This document shows, piece by piece, positions 18,218-31,512 of a DNA stretch of 64,000 nucleotides. Source of the DNA: Thermomonas brevis (GTDB taxonomy: Bacteria; Pseudomonadota; Gammaproteobacteria; Xanthomonadales; Xanthomonadaceae); contig NZ_CP060711.1 of NCBI RefSeq assembly GCF_014395425.1, positions 682,001 to 746,000 of the forward strand, read 5' to 3'. The notes beneath the pieces are model-generated. The model saw only the letters and a list, made by a program, of their open reading frames with translations. It made no database searches and had not been told where the DNA came from. The translations under genes and the position numbers were made by a program. Numbering within the stretch: the first letter of the stretch is position 1; the number at the start of each line of letters is the position of its first letter.

Positions 18218-20092
18218 TTAGATCGCGACCGACTTCAGCTTGCGCTTGCCGCCGTAGATCAGCGTGGCGATGCCGCGCGAGACCGACACCGCGGTGTAGG
18301 CGGAAGTAATGATGCCGAGCATGGTGGTCATGCCGAAGCCCTTCAGCGGGCCGCTGCCGAACGCGAACATCGCGAGGCCGGCGAGGAAGGCGGTGACGTT
18401 GGCGTCGAGGATGGTGCCGGACGCGCGGTCGTAGCCCTCGGCGATCGCTTTCTGCACCGGCAATCCCAATCGCAGTTCCTCGCGTATGCGCTCGTTGATC
18501 AGCACGTTGGCGTCCACCGACATGCCCACCGTCAGCGCGATGCCTGCAAGGCCCGGCAGGCTCATGGTGGCGCCGATCACCGACATCAGCGCGAACACCA
18601 TCAACAGGTTGATCAGCAGCGCGAGGCAGGTGATCAGGCCGAACATGCGGTAGTAGATCAGGAAGAAGCCCAGCGCGAAGATGAAGGAGAAGCCCACCGC
18701 TTTCAGGCCGCGGTCGATGTTCTCCTTGCCGAGGCTCGGGCCGATGGTGCGCTCGTCGACGAAGTCCATCGGCGCCGCCAGCGCGCCGGCGCGCAGCAGC
18801 AGGGCCAGGTCCGAGGCTTCCTTCATGCTTTCCAGGCCGGTGGTCTGGAACTCCTTGCCCAGCGTGCCCTGGATGGTGGCGACCGAGATGACCTGCTCGT
18901 TGGTGCGGGTGGTGTGCACCTCCTGGCCGTCGATGATCTTCACCTCGGGGATGCGCTCGATGTAGACCACCGCCATCAATTTGCCGACGTGAGCGCTGGA
19001 GTAATCGAACATGCGCTGGCCGCCGATCGCGTTCAGGCGCACGCGCACCGCCGGGGTGCCGCTCTGCGAATCGAAGAACGAGGACGCGCTCTGCAGCTGC
19101 TCGCCGGAGGCGATCACGCGCTTGTTGAGCAGCACCGGCATCGGCTTGCCGTCGGGGCCGATTTCCTTGCGGTTGTAGATGCGGGCTTCCGGCGGGACGT
19201 TGCCGCTCTCGCGCGCCAGCACCGCATCATTCGCCTCGCCAACCACGCCGCGGTATTCCAGCGTCGCGGTGGCGCCGAGGATGCGCTTGGCCTGCGCGGT
19301 GTCCTGCACGCCCGGCAGCTGCACCGCCACGCGGTCGGCGCCCTGGCGCTGGATGATCGGCTCGGCCACGCCCAGCTCGTTGATGCGGTTGCTGAGGGTG
19401 CCGATGTTCTGCTGCACCGCGTCGGTCAGGATCTTGTTGAGCTCCGCCTCCGGGATGCGGACGCTGATGGTCTCGCCCTGGGCGTCGAGCTGGTAGGTCG
19501 GCATGTCGCGCACGATCAGGCGCTGCGCCTCGGCCACGTTCTGGCCGGCGCCGAGCTTGGCGACCACGGTGCCGCCGGCGGTCGGCTCGACCGAGACGTA
19601 GCGGATGCGGTTGTCGCGCAGCAGGCTGCGGATGTCCTCGGCGGTGGCCTCGAAGCGCTTGGTCAGCGCGGCCTGCCGGTCCACCTGCATCAGGAAGTAC
19701 ACGCCGCCGCGCAGGTCCAGGCCGAGGAACATCGGCTTGGCGCCCAGCCGCTGCATCCAGGCCGGCACGGTCGACGCCTGGTTCAGCGCGACCACGTAGC
19801 TGCTGCCCAGCTCGTCGCGCACCACGTCGGCGGCGCGGGTCTGGTCGTCGTCGCTGGCGGTGCGCACCAGCAGGTTGCCGTCGCGGTCGATCTCGGTGCC
19901 GATGGCCTTCACCGACGCCTTCTTCAGCGCGGCCTCGACGCGCGCCTTGAGCGCGTCGTCCACCCTCGCGCCGCGGTTGGCGGTGATCTGCACGGCGGGA
20001 TCCTGCGGGAACGCGTTAGGCACCGCGTACAGCACGCTGAGCGCCAGCGTCAGCAGGATCATCAGGTATTTCAGGCGGGAATATTCGAGCAT
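18218..20092 (-). CDS. secD: Protein translocase subunit SecD
   Basis: A 624-residue inner-membrane protein with TM1 at the N-terminus (MLEYSRLKYLMILLTLALSV), a large periplasmic domain of about 430 residues containing LDLRGGVYFLMQVD near residue 123, and five C-terminal helices including ALTVGMSVDANVLINERIREEL, the D-N motif that conducts protons. Size and order match SecD of other Xanthomonadaceae. It is followed immediately by secF and preceded by yajC with a 55-bp gap, all on the minus strand. Confidence 0.97.
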   Translation of the reverse strand: MLEYSRLKYLMILLTLALSVLYAVPNAFPQDPAVQITANRGARVDDALKARVEAALKKASVKAIGTEIDRDGNLLVRTASDDDQTRAADVVRDELGSSYVVALNQASTVPAWMQRLGAKPMFLGLDLRGGVYFLMQVDRQAALTKRFEATAEDIRSLLRDNRIRYVSVEPTAGGTVVAKLGAGQNVAEAQRLIVRDMPTYQLDAQGETISVRIPEAELNKILTDAVQQNIGTLSNRINELGVAEPIIQRQGADRVAVQLPGVQDTAQAKRILGATATLEYRGVVGEANDAVLARESGNVPPEARIYNRKEIGPDGKPMPVLLNKRVIASGEQLQSASSFFDSQSGTPAVRVRLNAIGGQRMFDYSSAHVGKLMAVVYIERIPEVKIIDGQEVHTTRTNEQVISVATIQGTLGKEFQTTGLESMKEASDLALLLRAGALAAPMDFVDERTIGPSLGKENIDRGLKAVGFSFIFALGFFLIYYRMFGLITCLALLINLLMVFALMSVIGATMSLPGLAGIALTVGMSVDANVLINERIREELRLGLPVQKAIAEGYDRASGTILDANVTAFLAGLAMFAFGSGPLKGFGMTTMLGIITSAYTAVSVSRGIATLIYGGKRKLKSVAI

Positions 20093-20147
20093 CGCGGCAC
20101 CCCGCGCACGCCCCCACGGGCGCGCGCCTCTTGCGGCAGGAAAAGGA

Positions 20148-20492
20148 TCAGGCGGACTTCAGCGTGCCCTTGGGCAGGACGCTGGCGATGGCGCCCTTCT
20201 GCACGCGCAGCTGCACGCCGCTGGCGACTTCGACGGTGATGAAGCTTTCGCTCAGGCCGACCACGGTGCCGGCGATGCCGCCGCTGGTGATGACCTCGTC
20301 GCCCTTGGCCAGCTTGTCCAGCATGGCCTTGTGCTCCTTCTGCCGCTTCATCTGCGGGCGGATCATCAGGAAGTACATGATCGCGATCAGGATGACCGGG
20401 AACAGCAGGGTGGACATCATGCTGCCGCCTGCGGCGGGGGCGCCGGTGGCCTGGGCATGGGCGGCGGGGATCAGGAAATCGAGCGGGTTCAT
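20148..20492 (-). CDS. yajC: Preprotein translocase accessory subunit YajC
   Basis: A 114-residue single-span membrane protein: TM at about residues 27-45 (LFPVILIAIMYFLMIRPQMKR), then a cytoplasmic SH3-like domain with GDEVITSGGIAGTVVGL, the YajC signature. It associates with SecDF. The N-terminal segment before the helix (LIPAAHAQATGAPAAGG) is longer than in E. coli but usual for this family. It lies between tgt and secD in the conserved order; a REP-like repeat separates it from tgt. Confidence 0.95.
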   Translation of the reverse strand: MNPLDFLIPAAHAQATGAPAAGGSMMSTLLFPVILIAIMYFLMIRPQMKRQKEHKAMLDKLAKGDEVITSGGIAGTVVGLSESFITVEVASGVQLRVQKGAIASVLPKGTLKSA

Positions 20493-20564
20493 CGGGGAAT
20501 CCGTGTCAGCGAAACAAGGGAGCTGGCCGAGGCCAGCCGGGGATTATGCCATGCCCAGCTTGTC

Positions 20565-20672
20565 TCCTCCCCTTGCGAAGCAGGGGGAGGCCGGGAGGGG
20601 GTTGCTCTTTTCGGTATTTGGCGCGAAGAGCATCCCTCCCCAACCCTCCCCTTCGCTACGCGAAAGGGAGGG
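20565..20672. repeat. REP-like element, CCCTCCCC family, copy 2
   Basis: Same organisation as the element at 1129: CTCCTCCCCTTGCG..AGGGGGAGG, a spacer with GGGAGGGGG, then ATCCCTCCCCAACCCTCCCC and the closing hairpin CCCTCCCCTTCGCTACGCGAAAGGGAGGG. It ends 2 bp from the tgt stop codon, in the tgt-yajC gap. Confidence 0.75.
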
Positions 20673-20674
20673 CG

Positions 20675-22837
<2,163 letters not shown>

Positions 22838-22861
<24 letters not shown>

Positions 22862-23896
22862 TTCGCCCTCGCCGGGCCACAGCAGCATCGCATCGCCGTA
22901 GCTGAAGAAGCGGTAGCGCTCGCGCACTGCGTGTTCGTAGGCGGCGAACATCCGCTGCTTGCCGGCGAACGCGGACACCAGCATCAGCAGCGTGGATTCG
23001 GGCAGGTGGAAATTGGTCATCAGCGCGTCGATGCTGCGGATGCGGTAGCCGGGGAAGATGAAGATGCTGGTGTCGCCGGCGAACGGGCGCAGCTCGCCAT
23101 CGACCAGCGCACTCTCCAGCGCGCGCACCACGGTGGTGCCGACGGCGATCACCCGACCGCCGGCCGCGCGCGTGCGCCGCACCTGCGACACCAGCTCCGC
23201 GCCGACGTTGATCCATTCGCTGTGCATGCGGTGGTTATGCACGTCGTCCACCCGCACCGGCTGGAAGGTGCCGGCGCCGACGTGCAGGGTGACGTGTCCG
23301 GTCTGCACGCCGCGCTCGCGCAGCGCCGCCAGCAGCGGCTCGTCGAAGTGCAGGCCGGCGGTGGGCGCGGCCACCGCGCCGGTTTCGCGCGCGAACACGG
23401 TCTGGTAGCGCTCGGCATCGGCGGCGTCCGGGCGGCGCTCGATGTAGGGCGGCAGCGGCAGCTGGCCGGCGTGCTGGAGCCATGCTTCCAGCGGGCCCTC
23501 GACTTGGAAGCGCAGCTGCCAAAAGCCGTCATCAAAGCGCGCCAGCACTTCCGCTTCGCCGCCCGCGTCCAGCGCGATCCGGCTGCCGGGCTGCGGCGGC
23601 TTGCTCACGCCGAGCTGCGCGCGCGCCTCGTTGCCGGGCAGCAGGCGCTCGATCAGGATCTCCACCCGGCCGCCGGTGGCCTTGGCGCCGAACAGCCGCG
23701 CCGGGATCACCTTGGTGTCGTTGAACACCAGCAGGTCGCCCGCGCGCAGCAGCGACGGCAGATCGCGCACGTGCAGATCGGCGAAGCACGCATCGCCCGG
23801 CGGCACGTGCAGCAGGCGGCTGGCGGAGCGTTCGGGCAGCGGGGCCTGCGCGATGAGTTCCTGCGGCAGGTCGTAATGGAAATCGGAAGTTTTCAA
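22838..23896 (-). CDS. queA: S-adenosylmethionine:tRNA ribosyltransferase-isomerase QueA
   Basis: A 352-residue enzyme of queuosine synthesis that transfers ribose from SAM to 7-aminomethyl-deazaguanine in tRNA to make epoxyqueuosine. The start MKTSDFHYDLPQELIAQAPL, the motif HVGAGTFQPVRV and the terminal motif FHLPESTLLMLVSAF are hallmark QueA sequences. Its product step follows Tgt, whose gene lies downstream on the same strand after the intruding LprI-domain gene. The last 24 bp overlap that gene tail to tail. Confidence 0.96.
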
Positions 23897-23917
23897 GGAA
23901 TGAAGCCGGTGGCTGTT

Positions 23918-24009
23918 CCGTCATTCCCGCGAAGGCGGGAATCCAGTGGCTTTCATGCCTGTGCGGCAAACACCAAGACGCTGGATTCCCGCCTTCGCGG
24001 GAATGACGG
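23918..24009. repeat. Inverted-repeat pair, ATTCCCGC/GCGGGAAT family
   Basis: Two 29-bp arms (23918-23946 and 23981-24009) are exact reverse complements. Each contains TTCCCGCGAAGGCGGGAA, itself a hairpin. A 34-bp spacer separates them. Elements of this type are dispersed in Xanthomonadaceae and many other proteobacteria. It fills the gap between the queA start and the Lrp-type gene. A decayed relative is seen at about 29690-29745. Confidence 0.85.
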
Positions 24010-24048
24010 GCAAAAGCGGAAAATGCGGTGCGTAGTCTAATCGCTCGG

Positions 24049-24480
24049 TCAGCGCTCGAACTTCGTCGAAAGAATGATCGAGGTATTGGTGCGCTCCACC
24101 CCGTCGACCGCGCCGATGCGGTCGGTCAGCACGTCCATCTCGCCCACCGTGGCGGTCACCGCCAGCGCGATCAGGTCGTGGCCGCCGCTGATCGAATACA
24201 GCACGCGCACCTCGTGCATGGCCTGCAGCGACTTCACCACCGCGGTCATCTGCTTGGGCCGCAGGGTGATCAGGATGTGCGCGCGGATGCGGTTGCGCTC
24301 CAGTTCGTCGTCGATGCGCACCGTGTAGCCGCGGATCACGCCCTGCTGCTCCAGCCGAGCGATGCGGTTCTGCACGGTGGTGCGCGACAGGCCCAGCCGG
24401 CGGGCGATGTCGGCGGTGGCGGCGCGGGCGTCCTCGCGGAGCAGGGACAGCAGCTGTTCGTCGGCGGGCGAAATACGCAT
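24049..24480 (-). CDS. Lrp/AsnC-family transcriptional regulator
   Basis: 143 residues: an N-terminal winged helix-turn-helix (ADIARRLGLSRTTVQNRIARLEQQGVIRGY, about residues 20-50) and a C-terminal RAM ligand-binding domain (ISGGHDLIALAVTATVGEMDVLTDRIGAVDGVERTNTSIILST). Such regulators respond to amino acids as octamers. It diverges from a class III aminotransferase 140 bp away, so that gene is the likely target. I start at the ATG at 24480 (MRISPADEQ), where family members begin; an in-frame start ten codons upstream is possible. Confidence 0.92.
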   Translation of the reverse strand: MRISPADEQLLSLLREDARAATADIARRLGLSRTTVQNRIARLEQQGVIRGYTVRIDDELERNRIRAHILITLRPKQMTAVVKSLQAMHEVRVLYSISGGHDLIALAVTATVGEMDVLTDRIGAVDGVERTNTSIILSTKFER

Positions 24481-24620
24481 ATCGACGAATGATACTGGCG
24501 ATCCGCCCAAAATGCCCGTCGTTCAAGGCGAATCCACCCTACCGAACGACGCCGAACCCGCGATAATTGGAGACTTGCGCCAGTCGCCATCCTGCGGCCC
24601 GGCCCCGAAGGGAGACCCTC

Positions 24621-26114
24621 ATGAGCCTGATCGACACCCTCGCCCCGCTCCGCGCCCACGGCAAGGCCCGCACCACCGGCCTCACCGACGCCATCGTCCT
24701 CGACTTCGCCGCGCGCGACGCGCAGCTGGGCGAGGCCGTCGCCGCCGCCGCGACCGAGTACGAGCGCATCCGCGCCGAGTTCCCGGAGCTGCTGGACCTG
24801 GACGAGGACGCGCAGGCGCGCGAGGTGCAGGCCGGCTTCGTCAACTTCTACGCCGCCGACGCCGCCAACCCCTACGTCGCGCTGACCGCGCGCGGCCCGT
24901 GGATCGTGACCCTGAAGGGCGCGGTGCTGTACGACACCGGCGGCTACGGCATGCTCGGCCTGGGCCACGCGCCGCAGGCGGTGATCGAGGCGATGGCCAA
25001 GCCGCAGGCGATGGCCAACATCATGACCCCGAACGTGTCGCAGCTGCGCTTCGCGCGGGCGATGCGCAAGGAGATCGGGCAGACCGCCGGCGGCTGTCCG
25101 TACACCGCCTTCATGTGCCTGAACTCCGGCTCCGAGTCGGTCTCGCTGGCCTCGCGCATCGTCGACGCCAACGCCAAGTCCCTGACCGACGCCGGCGCGC
25201 GCCACGCCGGCAAGGCGATCAAGCGGCTGGTGGTCAAGGGCGCCTTCCACGGCCGCACCGAGCGCCCGGCGCTGTATTCCGATTCCAGCCGCAAGACCTA
25301 CATCCAGCACCTGGCCAGCTTCCGCGGCGAGGATTCGGTGGTCACCGTGCCGCCGTACGACATGGACGCGCTGCGCAAGGCGTTCGCCGACGCCGACGCC
25401 AACGGCTGGTTCATCGAGGCGATGTTCCTCGAACCCGTCATGGGCGAAGGCGATCCTGGCCGCAGCGTGCCGGTGGCCTTCTACAACCTCGCCCGCGAGC
25501 TGACCGCGGCGCACGGCAGCCTGCTGCTGGTGGACTCGATCCAGGCCGGCCTGCGCGCCACGGGCTACCTGTCGATCGTCGACTATCCCGGCTTCGAAGG
25601 CATCCAGGCGCCGGACATGGAAACCTATTCCAAGGCGCTCAACGCCGGCCAGTATCCGCTGTCGGTGGTCGCCGTGACCGAGCGCGCCGCCGACATCTAC
25701 AAGCGCGGCCTGTACGGCAACACCATGACCGCCAACCCGCGCGCGCTGGACGTGGCCTGCACCGTGCTGGGCCAGCTCACCCCGGCGCTGCGCGCCAACA
25801 TCCAGCAGCGCGGGCGCGACGCCATCGCCCTGCTGGAAGCGCTGAAGGCCGAGCTGGGCGGGCCGATCACCAAGGTGCAGGGCACCGGCCTGCTGTTCTC
25901 CTGCGAGCTGACCAAGGAGTTCAAGGGCTACGGCGCCGGTTCCACCGAGGAATGGATGCGCGAGCACGGCATCGGCGTGATCCACGGCGGCGAGAACTCG
26001 CTGCGCTTCACCCCGCAGTTCGCGGTCACCGAGGACGAGATGAAGCTGGTGGTGTCGATGGTGAAGCGCGCCATCCTCGAAGGCCCGCGCGTGGCCCAGG
26101 CCGCCGCGGCCTGA
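24621..26114 (+). CDS. Class III PLP-dependent aminotransferase
   Basis: A 497-residue fold-type I transaminase. Seen are the cofactor-phosphate loop NSGSESVSLASRI, the strand Asp in LLLVDSIQAGLRATG and the Schiff-base lysine in ETYSKALNAGQYPLS. A C-terminal HGGENSLRFTPQFAVTEDEM matches the substrate-carboxylate region. The substrate (omega-amino acid, lysine, ornithine or similar) cannot be assigned. The N-terminal 70 residues are longer than in ArgD/GabT-type enzymes. A good GAAGGGAGA Shine-Dalgarno precedes the ATG at 24621. It is divergent from an Lrp-type regulator, implying amino-acid-responsive control. Confidence 0.9.
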   Translation: MSLIDTLAPLRAHGKARTTGLTDAIVLDFAARDAQLGEAVAAAATEYERIRAEFPELLDLDEDAQAREVQAGFVNFYAADAANPYVALTARGPWIVTLKGAVLYDTGGYGMLGLGHAPQAVIEAMAKPQAMANIMTPNVSQLRFARAMRKEIGQTAGGCPYTAFMCLNSGSESVSLASRIVDANAKSLTDAGARHAGKAIKRLVVKGAFHGRTERPALYSDSSRKTYIQHLASFRGEDSVVTVPPYDMDALRKAFADADANGWFIEAMFLEPVMGEGDPGRSVPVAFYNLARELTAAHGSLLLVDSIQAGLRATGYLSIVDYPGFEGIQAPDMETYSKALNAGQYPLSVVAVTERAADIYKRGLYGNTMTANPRALDVACTVLGQLTPALRANIQQRGRDAIALLEALKAELGGPITKVQGTGLLFSCELTKEFKGYGAGSTEEWMREHGIGVIHGGENSLRFTPQFAVTEDEMKLVVSMVKRAILEGPRVAQAAAA

Positions 26115-26143
26115 AGCCGGGCTTCATCGGCAGCGCGATCCGG

Positions 26144-26168
26144 AGGGCGGCCAATGGCCGCCCTTTTC
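26144..26168 (+). terminator. Rho-independent terminator
   Basis: Stem AGGGCGGCC, loop AAT, GGCCGCCCT followed by TTTCG, 30 bp after the aminotransferase stop. Confidence 0.85.
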
Positions 26169-26261
26169 GTTGCGTGGCGACGCGCTGGTCCTGCCCCCAG
26201 GATTCATCGCAGAAGGCGAAAGACCGAGCCCGATCCCGCGCAATCGATTAGCCTTGCCGCC

Positions 26262-26894
26262 ATGAAAACCATCGCCGTCGACCATCCCCTCGTCCGCCAC
26301 AAGCTCGGCAAGCTGCGCGACATCGCCACCGATCCGGTGCACTTCCGCCAGATCGCCGGCGAGATCGCCGCCCTGCTCGCCTTCGAAGCCACCCGCGACC
26401 TGCCGACCGAGCCGCACGTCGTGCAGACCTGGGCCGGGCCGCTTACGGTGGAGCGCGTGCGCGGCGAAGACCTGACCCTGGTGCCGATCCTGCGCGCCGG
26501 CCTCGGCTTCCTGCCCGGCGTCCAGGAACTGCTGCCGGCCGCGCCGGTCAGCGTGATCGGGCTGCGCCGCAACGAGGCGACGCATCGCCCGGAAGGCTAT
26601 TACCAGCGCCTCGCCGACCGCATGCCCGAGCGCACCGCCCTGCTGATCGACCCGATGCTGGCCACCGGCGGCAGCGCCGCGGCGGCGATCGAACTGCTGA
26701 AGGACGCCGGCTGCACGCGGATCAAGTGCATCTTCCTGGTCGCCGCGCCGGAAGGGCTGCGCGTGCTGGAAGACGCGCATCCCGACATCGAGGTGTACGT
26801 GGCCGCGATCGACGAGCGGCTGGACGAGAACGCCTACATCCGGCCCGGTCTGGGCGATGCGGGGGATCGGCTGTTCGGCACGCCGGTGGATTGA
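26262..26894 (+). CDS. upp: Uracil phosphoribosyltransferase Upp
   Basis: A 210-residue type I phosphoribosyltransferase converting uracil and PRPP to UMP (pyrimidine salvage). The PRPP motif LLIDPMLATGGSAAAAI is at about residues 127-143 and the uracil-binding C-terminus DAGDRLFGT at about 199-207. The start MKTIAVDHPLVRHKLGKLRD is the typical Upp N-terminus. A longer frame upstream has no homology. Confidence 0.96.
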   Translation: MKTIAVDHPLVRHKLGKLRDIATDPVHFRQIAGEIAALLAFEATRDLPTEPHVVQTWAGPLTVERVRGEDLTLVPILRAGLGFLPGVQELLPAAPVSVIGLRRNEATHRPEGYYQRLADRMPERTALLIDPMLATGGSAAAAIELLKDAGCTRIKCIFLVAAPEGLRVLEDAHPDIEVYVAAIDERLDENAYIRPGLGDAGDRLFGTPVD

Positions 26895-26956
26895 ATCGTT
26901 CTGCTGCCGGGGAGCAATGTCGGGTTCGGCAGACGTGATGCAACGCCTGCGCTTCG

Positions 26957-27001
26957 TACCCTCATCCGTCCTTCGGGCACCTTCTCCCGGAGGGAGAAGG
27001 C
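26957..27001. repeat. Short hairpin repeat downstream of the MBL gene
   Basis: CCCTCATCCG..CTTCGGGCACCTTCTCCC-GGA-GGGAGAAGG, a compact element with a CCTTCTCCC/GGGAGAAGG stem, 7 bp beyond the stop of the minus-strand MBL gene. It probably also functions as a processing or termination hairpin for upp and the MBL gene, which converge here. Confidence 0.6.
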
Positions 27002-27008
27002 AAAGGCG

Positions 27009-27899
<891 letters not shown>

Positions 27900-27924
27900 G
27901 GCGGCGAGTGTAGGCGGCGGCGCG

Positions 27925-29646
27925 TTACGGCGACGGCAGGACCGTAGCCTTGCTTTCCGGATAGCGCGGGTCGCTGCCGCCCAGCAGGCGGCCGTTGCGG
28001 CGATCCCATTCCACCGTCTCCAGGTTGCCCCAGACGTGGCTGGAGCCGCGCCCGCCTTCGGCCTCGTCCGGCGGCAGCTCCAGCGTGTGGCCCATCGCGC
28101 GCAGCGCCGCCGCGGCCTCGGCGGAAATCGCCTTCGGCTCGGCGTCGATCACGTCCGGCAGCCACTGGTGGTGGTAGCGCGGCAGCGCGGCGACCTGCTT
28201 GGCATCCAGCCCGGCGTCGTAGCCGAGGATGCCCAGCAGCACCATGGTGATGATGCGGCTGCCGCCCGGCGTGCCGAGCACCGCCACCTTGTCCGGCGAT
28301 TCCATGAAGGTCGGCGTCATCGAGCTGAGCATGCGCTTGCCCGGCTTCGGCGCGTTGGCATCAAAGCCCATCACCCCGAACGCGTTGGGCGTGCCGGGCT
28401 TGAGCGCGAAATCGTCCATCTCGTCGTTGAGCAGCACGCCGGTGCCGGGGGCGACCAGACCGGAGCCGTACAGCAGGTTCACGGTCTGGGTGGCGGCGAC
28501 GCGGTTGCCGTCGGCGTCGATGATCGAGAAATGGGTGGTTTCCTCGTCCTCCAGCGGCGTCGGCGCGCCGGACAGCAACGCGCTGGGCGTGGCCTTGTCG
28601 GGATTGATCGAGGCGCGCAGGCCGGCGGCGTAGGCCGGGCTGGTCAGCAGCTTCTGCGGCACCTGCACGAAGTCGGGATCGCCGAGGTAGAAGGTGCGGT
28701 CGCGGTAGGCGCGGCGCATCGACTCGACGATCAGGTGCAGCCGCTCCGCCTCCGGCATCGCCTTGAGGTCGTAGGGCTCCAGGATCTGCAGCATCTGCGC
28801 CAGCGCGATGCCGCCCGAGGACACCGGCGGCGCCGTCACTATCGTCCAGTCGTGGTAGCGGAAGCGGATCGGGTCGCGCTCCTTCACCGCGTAGCCGGCC
28901 AGTTCGGCCAGCGTCCACTGCCCGCCCTGCGCGTTGACGCCGGCCACCAGCTTCTTCGCGGTGGCGCCGCGGTAGAAGCCGTCGAAGCCCTGCTCGGCCA
29001 GCCGCTGCAGCGTGTTCGCCAGGTCGGGCTGGCGGAACAGGTCGCCCTCGGCGATCGGCTTGCCGTTCGGCGAGAACACCGCGCGCGTGCCGGGATAGCG
29101 GTCCATCACCGCGCGCTTGACCGCGTAGCCGCGCGCCATCCGCCCGTACACCGGGAAGCCCTCGCGGGCGATGCGGATCGCCGGCGCCAGCGACTGCTTC
29201 AGCGGCAGCCGGCCGTATTTCTCCGCCACGTGCACCAGCATCGCCGGCAGGCCGGGAATGCCGGCCGACCACGGGCCGTTCTGCGCGCGGTTGCTGTCCA
29301 GCTTGCCGTCCTTGTCGAGGAAGCGCTCCGGCGTGGCCGCGGCCGGCGCGGTTTCGCGTCCGTCCACGAACACGTCGCGCCCGCTCTTCGCATCGTGCAG
29401 CAGCCACAGTCCGCCGCCGCCGAGGCCCGAGCTGATCGGCTCCACCACCGACAGCGTCGCCGACACCGCCACCGCCGCGTCGAAGGCGTTGCCGCCCTCG
29501 CGGACGATCTCGAGGCCGGCGTCGGTCGCCAGCCCGTGCGCGGAGGCGATGGCGGCGCCGGGCGGATGCGCCGGATCGGCGGACGGCTGCGCCGCCGCGG
29601 ACAGCGGCAGCAGCAGGGCGAACAACAGGACCACGGCTTGCTTCAT
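27925..29646 (-). CDS. ggt: Gamma-glutamyltransferase (gamma-glutamyltranspeptidase)
   Basis: A 573-residue Ntn-hydrolase with a signal peptide ([20 protein letters not shown]), hence periplasmic. Autoproteolysis would occur before the catalytic threonine in [16 protein letters not shown] (about residue 376), giving large and small subunits; LLNDEMDDF and [12 protein letters not shown] are further family motifs. The enzyme cleaves gamma-glutamyl bonds such as glutathione. The ATG at 29646 is selected because it opens the signal peptide. It lies between a lipoprotein gene and an MBL hydrolase on the same strand. Confidence 0.95.
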   Translation of the reverse strand: MKQAVVLLFALLLPLSAAAQPSADPAHPPGAAIASAHGLATDAGLEIVREGGNAFDAAVAVSATLSVVEPISSGLGGGGLWLLHDAKSGRDVFVDGRETAPAAATPERFLDKDGKLDSNRAQNGPWSAGIPGLPAMLVHVAEKYGRLPLKQSLAPAIRIAREGFPVYGRMARGYAVKRAVMDRYPGTRAVFSPNGKPIAEGDLFRQPDLANTLQRLAEQGFDGFYRGATAKKLVAGVNAQGGQWTLAELAGYAVKERDPIRFRYHDWTIVTAPPVSSGGIALAQMLQILEPYDLKAMPEAERLHLIVESMRRAYRDRTFYLGDPDFVQVPQKLLTSPAYAAGLRASINPDKATPSALLSGAPTPLEDEETTHFSIIDADGNRVAATQTVNLLYGSGLVAPGTGVLLNDEMDDFALKPGTPNAFGVMGFDANAPKPGKRMLSSMTPTFMESPDKVAVLGTPGGSRIITMVLLGILGYDAGLDAKQVAALPRYHHQWLPDVIDAEPKAISAEAAAALRAMGHTLELPPDEAEGGRGSSHVWGNLETVEWDRRNGRLLGGSDPRYPESKATVLPSP

Positions 29647-29783
29647 TGCGTCACTCCTTCCCGCAGGTACTTCCCGCAAAAGAAAAGCGGGAGTCCGGCA
29701 TCGCCGCACCGGGACGCCGGCTCCCGCCTTCGCGGCGATGCCGATCGCGAGGCGCGGCGGTCAGCCCGGCCGCGCCGCGATCG

Positions 29784-30272
29784 TCACTTCGCTTCTTCGA
29801 AGATGTAGTTGACGCCGGCCGGTTCGACCGCCGCCTTCACGCGCTCGCCCAGGATCGGCGTGCCGATGAAGACCACCTTGACGCCCTTCATGGTGCCCGC
29901 GCCGACCGACTTGAACGCGGTCTCGATCATCTCGACTTCCTTCTCCGGCGCCGGCGAGGCGAACACCAGCATGTTGCCCTCGGTGATGCCGCGGCCCAAG
30001 TCCTGTTCCAGCTTCTCCACCTGGCGCTCGTACTTGCCGGCGAAGTCCTCGGAATCGGGCATGGGCAGGAAGTAGACGTACGGGCTGTTGGTGATGCCGC
30101 CCATGTGCGGGGTCAGCTTGTACTGCAGGTAGGGCACCCAGTCCTTCTGTTCGCCGCTGGCCGGCAGCGGGACGGCGGCCACGGCCTCCACCTTGGGGGC
30201 CTCTTCCTTCTTGCAGGCGGTGAACGGCAGCGCGAGGCAGGTGATGACGAGCAGGCGGGACAACGTGTTCAT
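29784..30272 (-). CDS. Putative lipoprotein of unknown function
   Basis: A 162-residue protein with a lipoprotein signal (MNTLSRLLVITCLALPFTAC, lipobox FTAC with Cys-20), so probably attached to a membrane. The mature part is hydrophilic, with no cysteines after the lipid-modified one, and has a compact alpha/beta region (YVYFLPMPDSED, MLVFASPAPEKEVEMIETAF, GVKVVFIGTPILGERVKAAVEPAGVNYIF). I do not recognise the family. It lies between coaD and ggt on the minus strand; the 137-bp gap to ggt contains a decayed GCGGGA-type repeat. The ATG at 30272 is fixed by the lipoprotein signal. Confidence 0.8.
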   Translation of the reverse strand: MNTLSRLLVITCLALPFTACKKEEAPKVEAVAAVPLPASGEQKDWVPYLQYKLTPHMGGITNSPYVYFLPMPDSEDFAGKYERQVEKLEQDLGRGITEGNMLVFASPAPEKEVEMIETAFKSVGAGTMKGVKVVFIGTPILGERVKAAVEPAGVNYIFEEAK

Positions 30273-30331
30273 GGGCTTTTCCCCGGGCAATGCGATGGAT
30301 GGAGACAACGTCGGTGTTGCGGCGCGCGGAT

Positions 30332-31474
<1,143 letters not shown>

Positions 31475-31512
31475 CTACCATGCGCGCCATTCTCCGACAT
31501 TCCCACGGCCAC

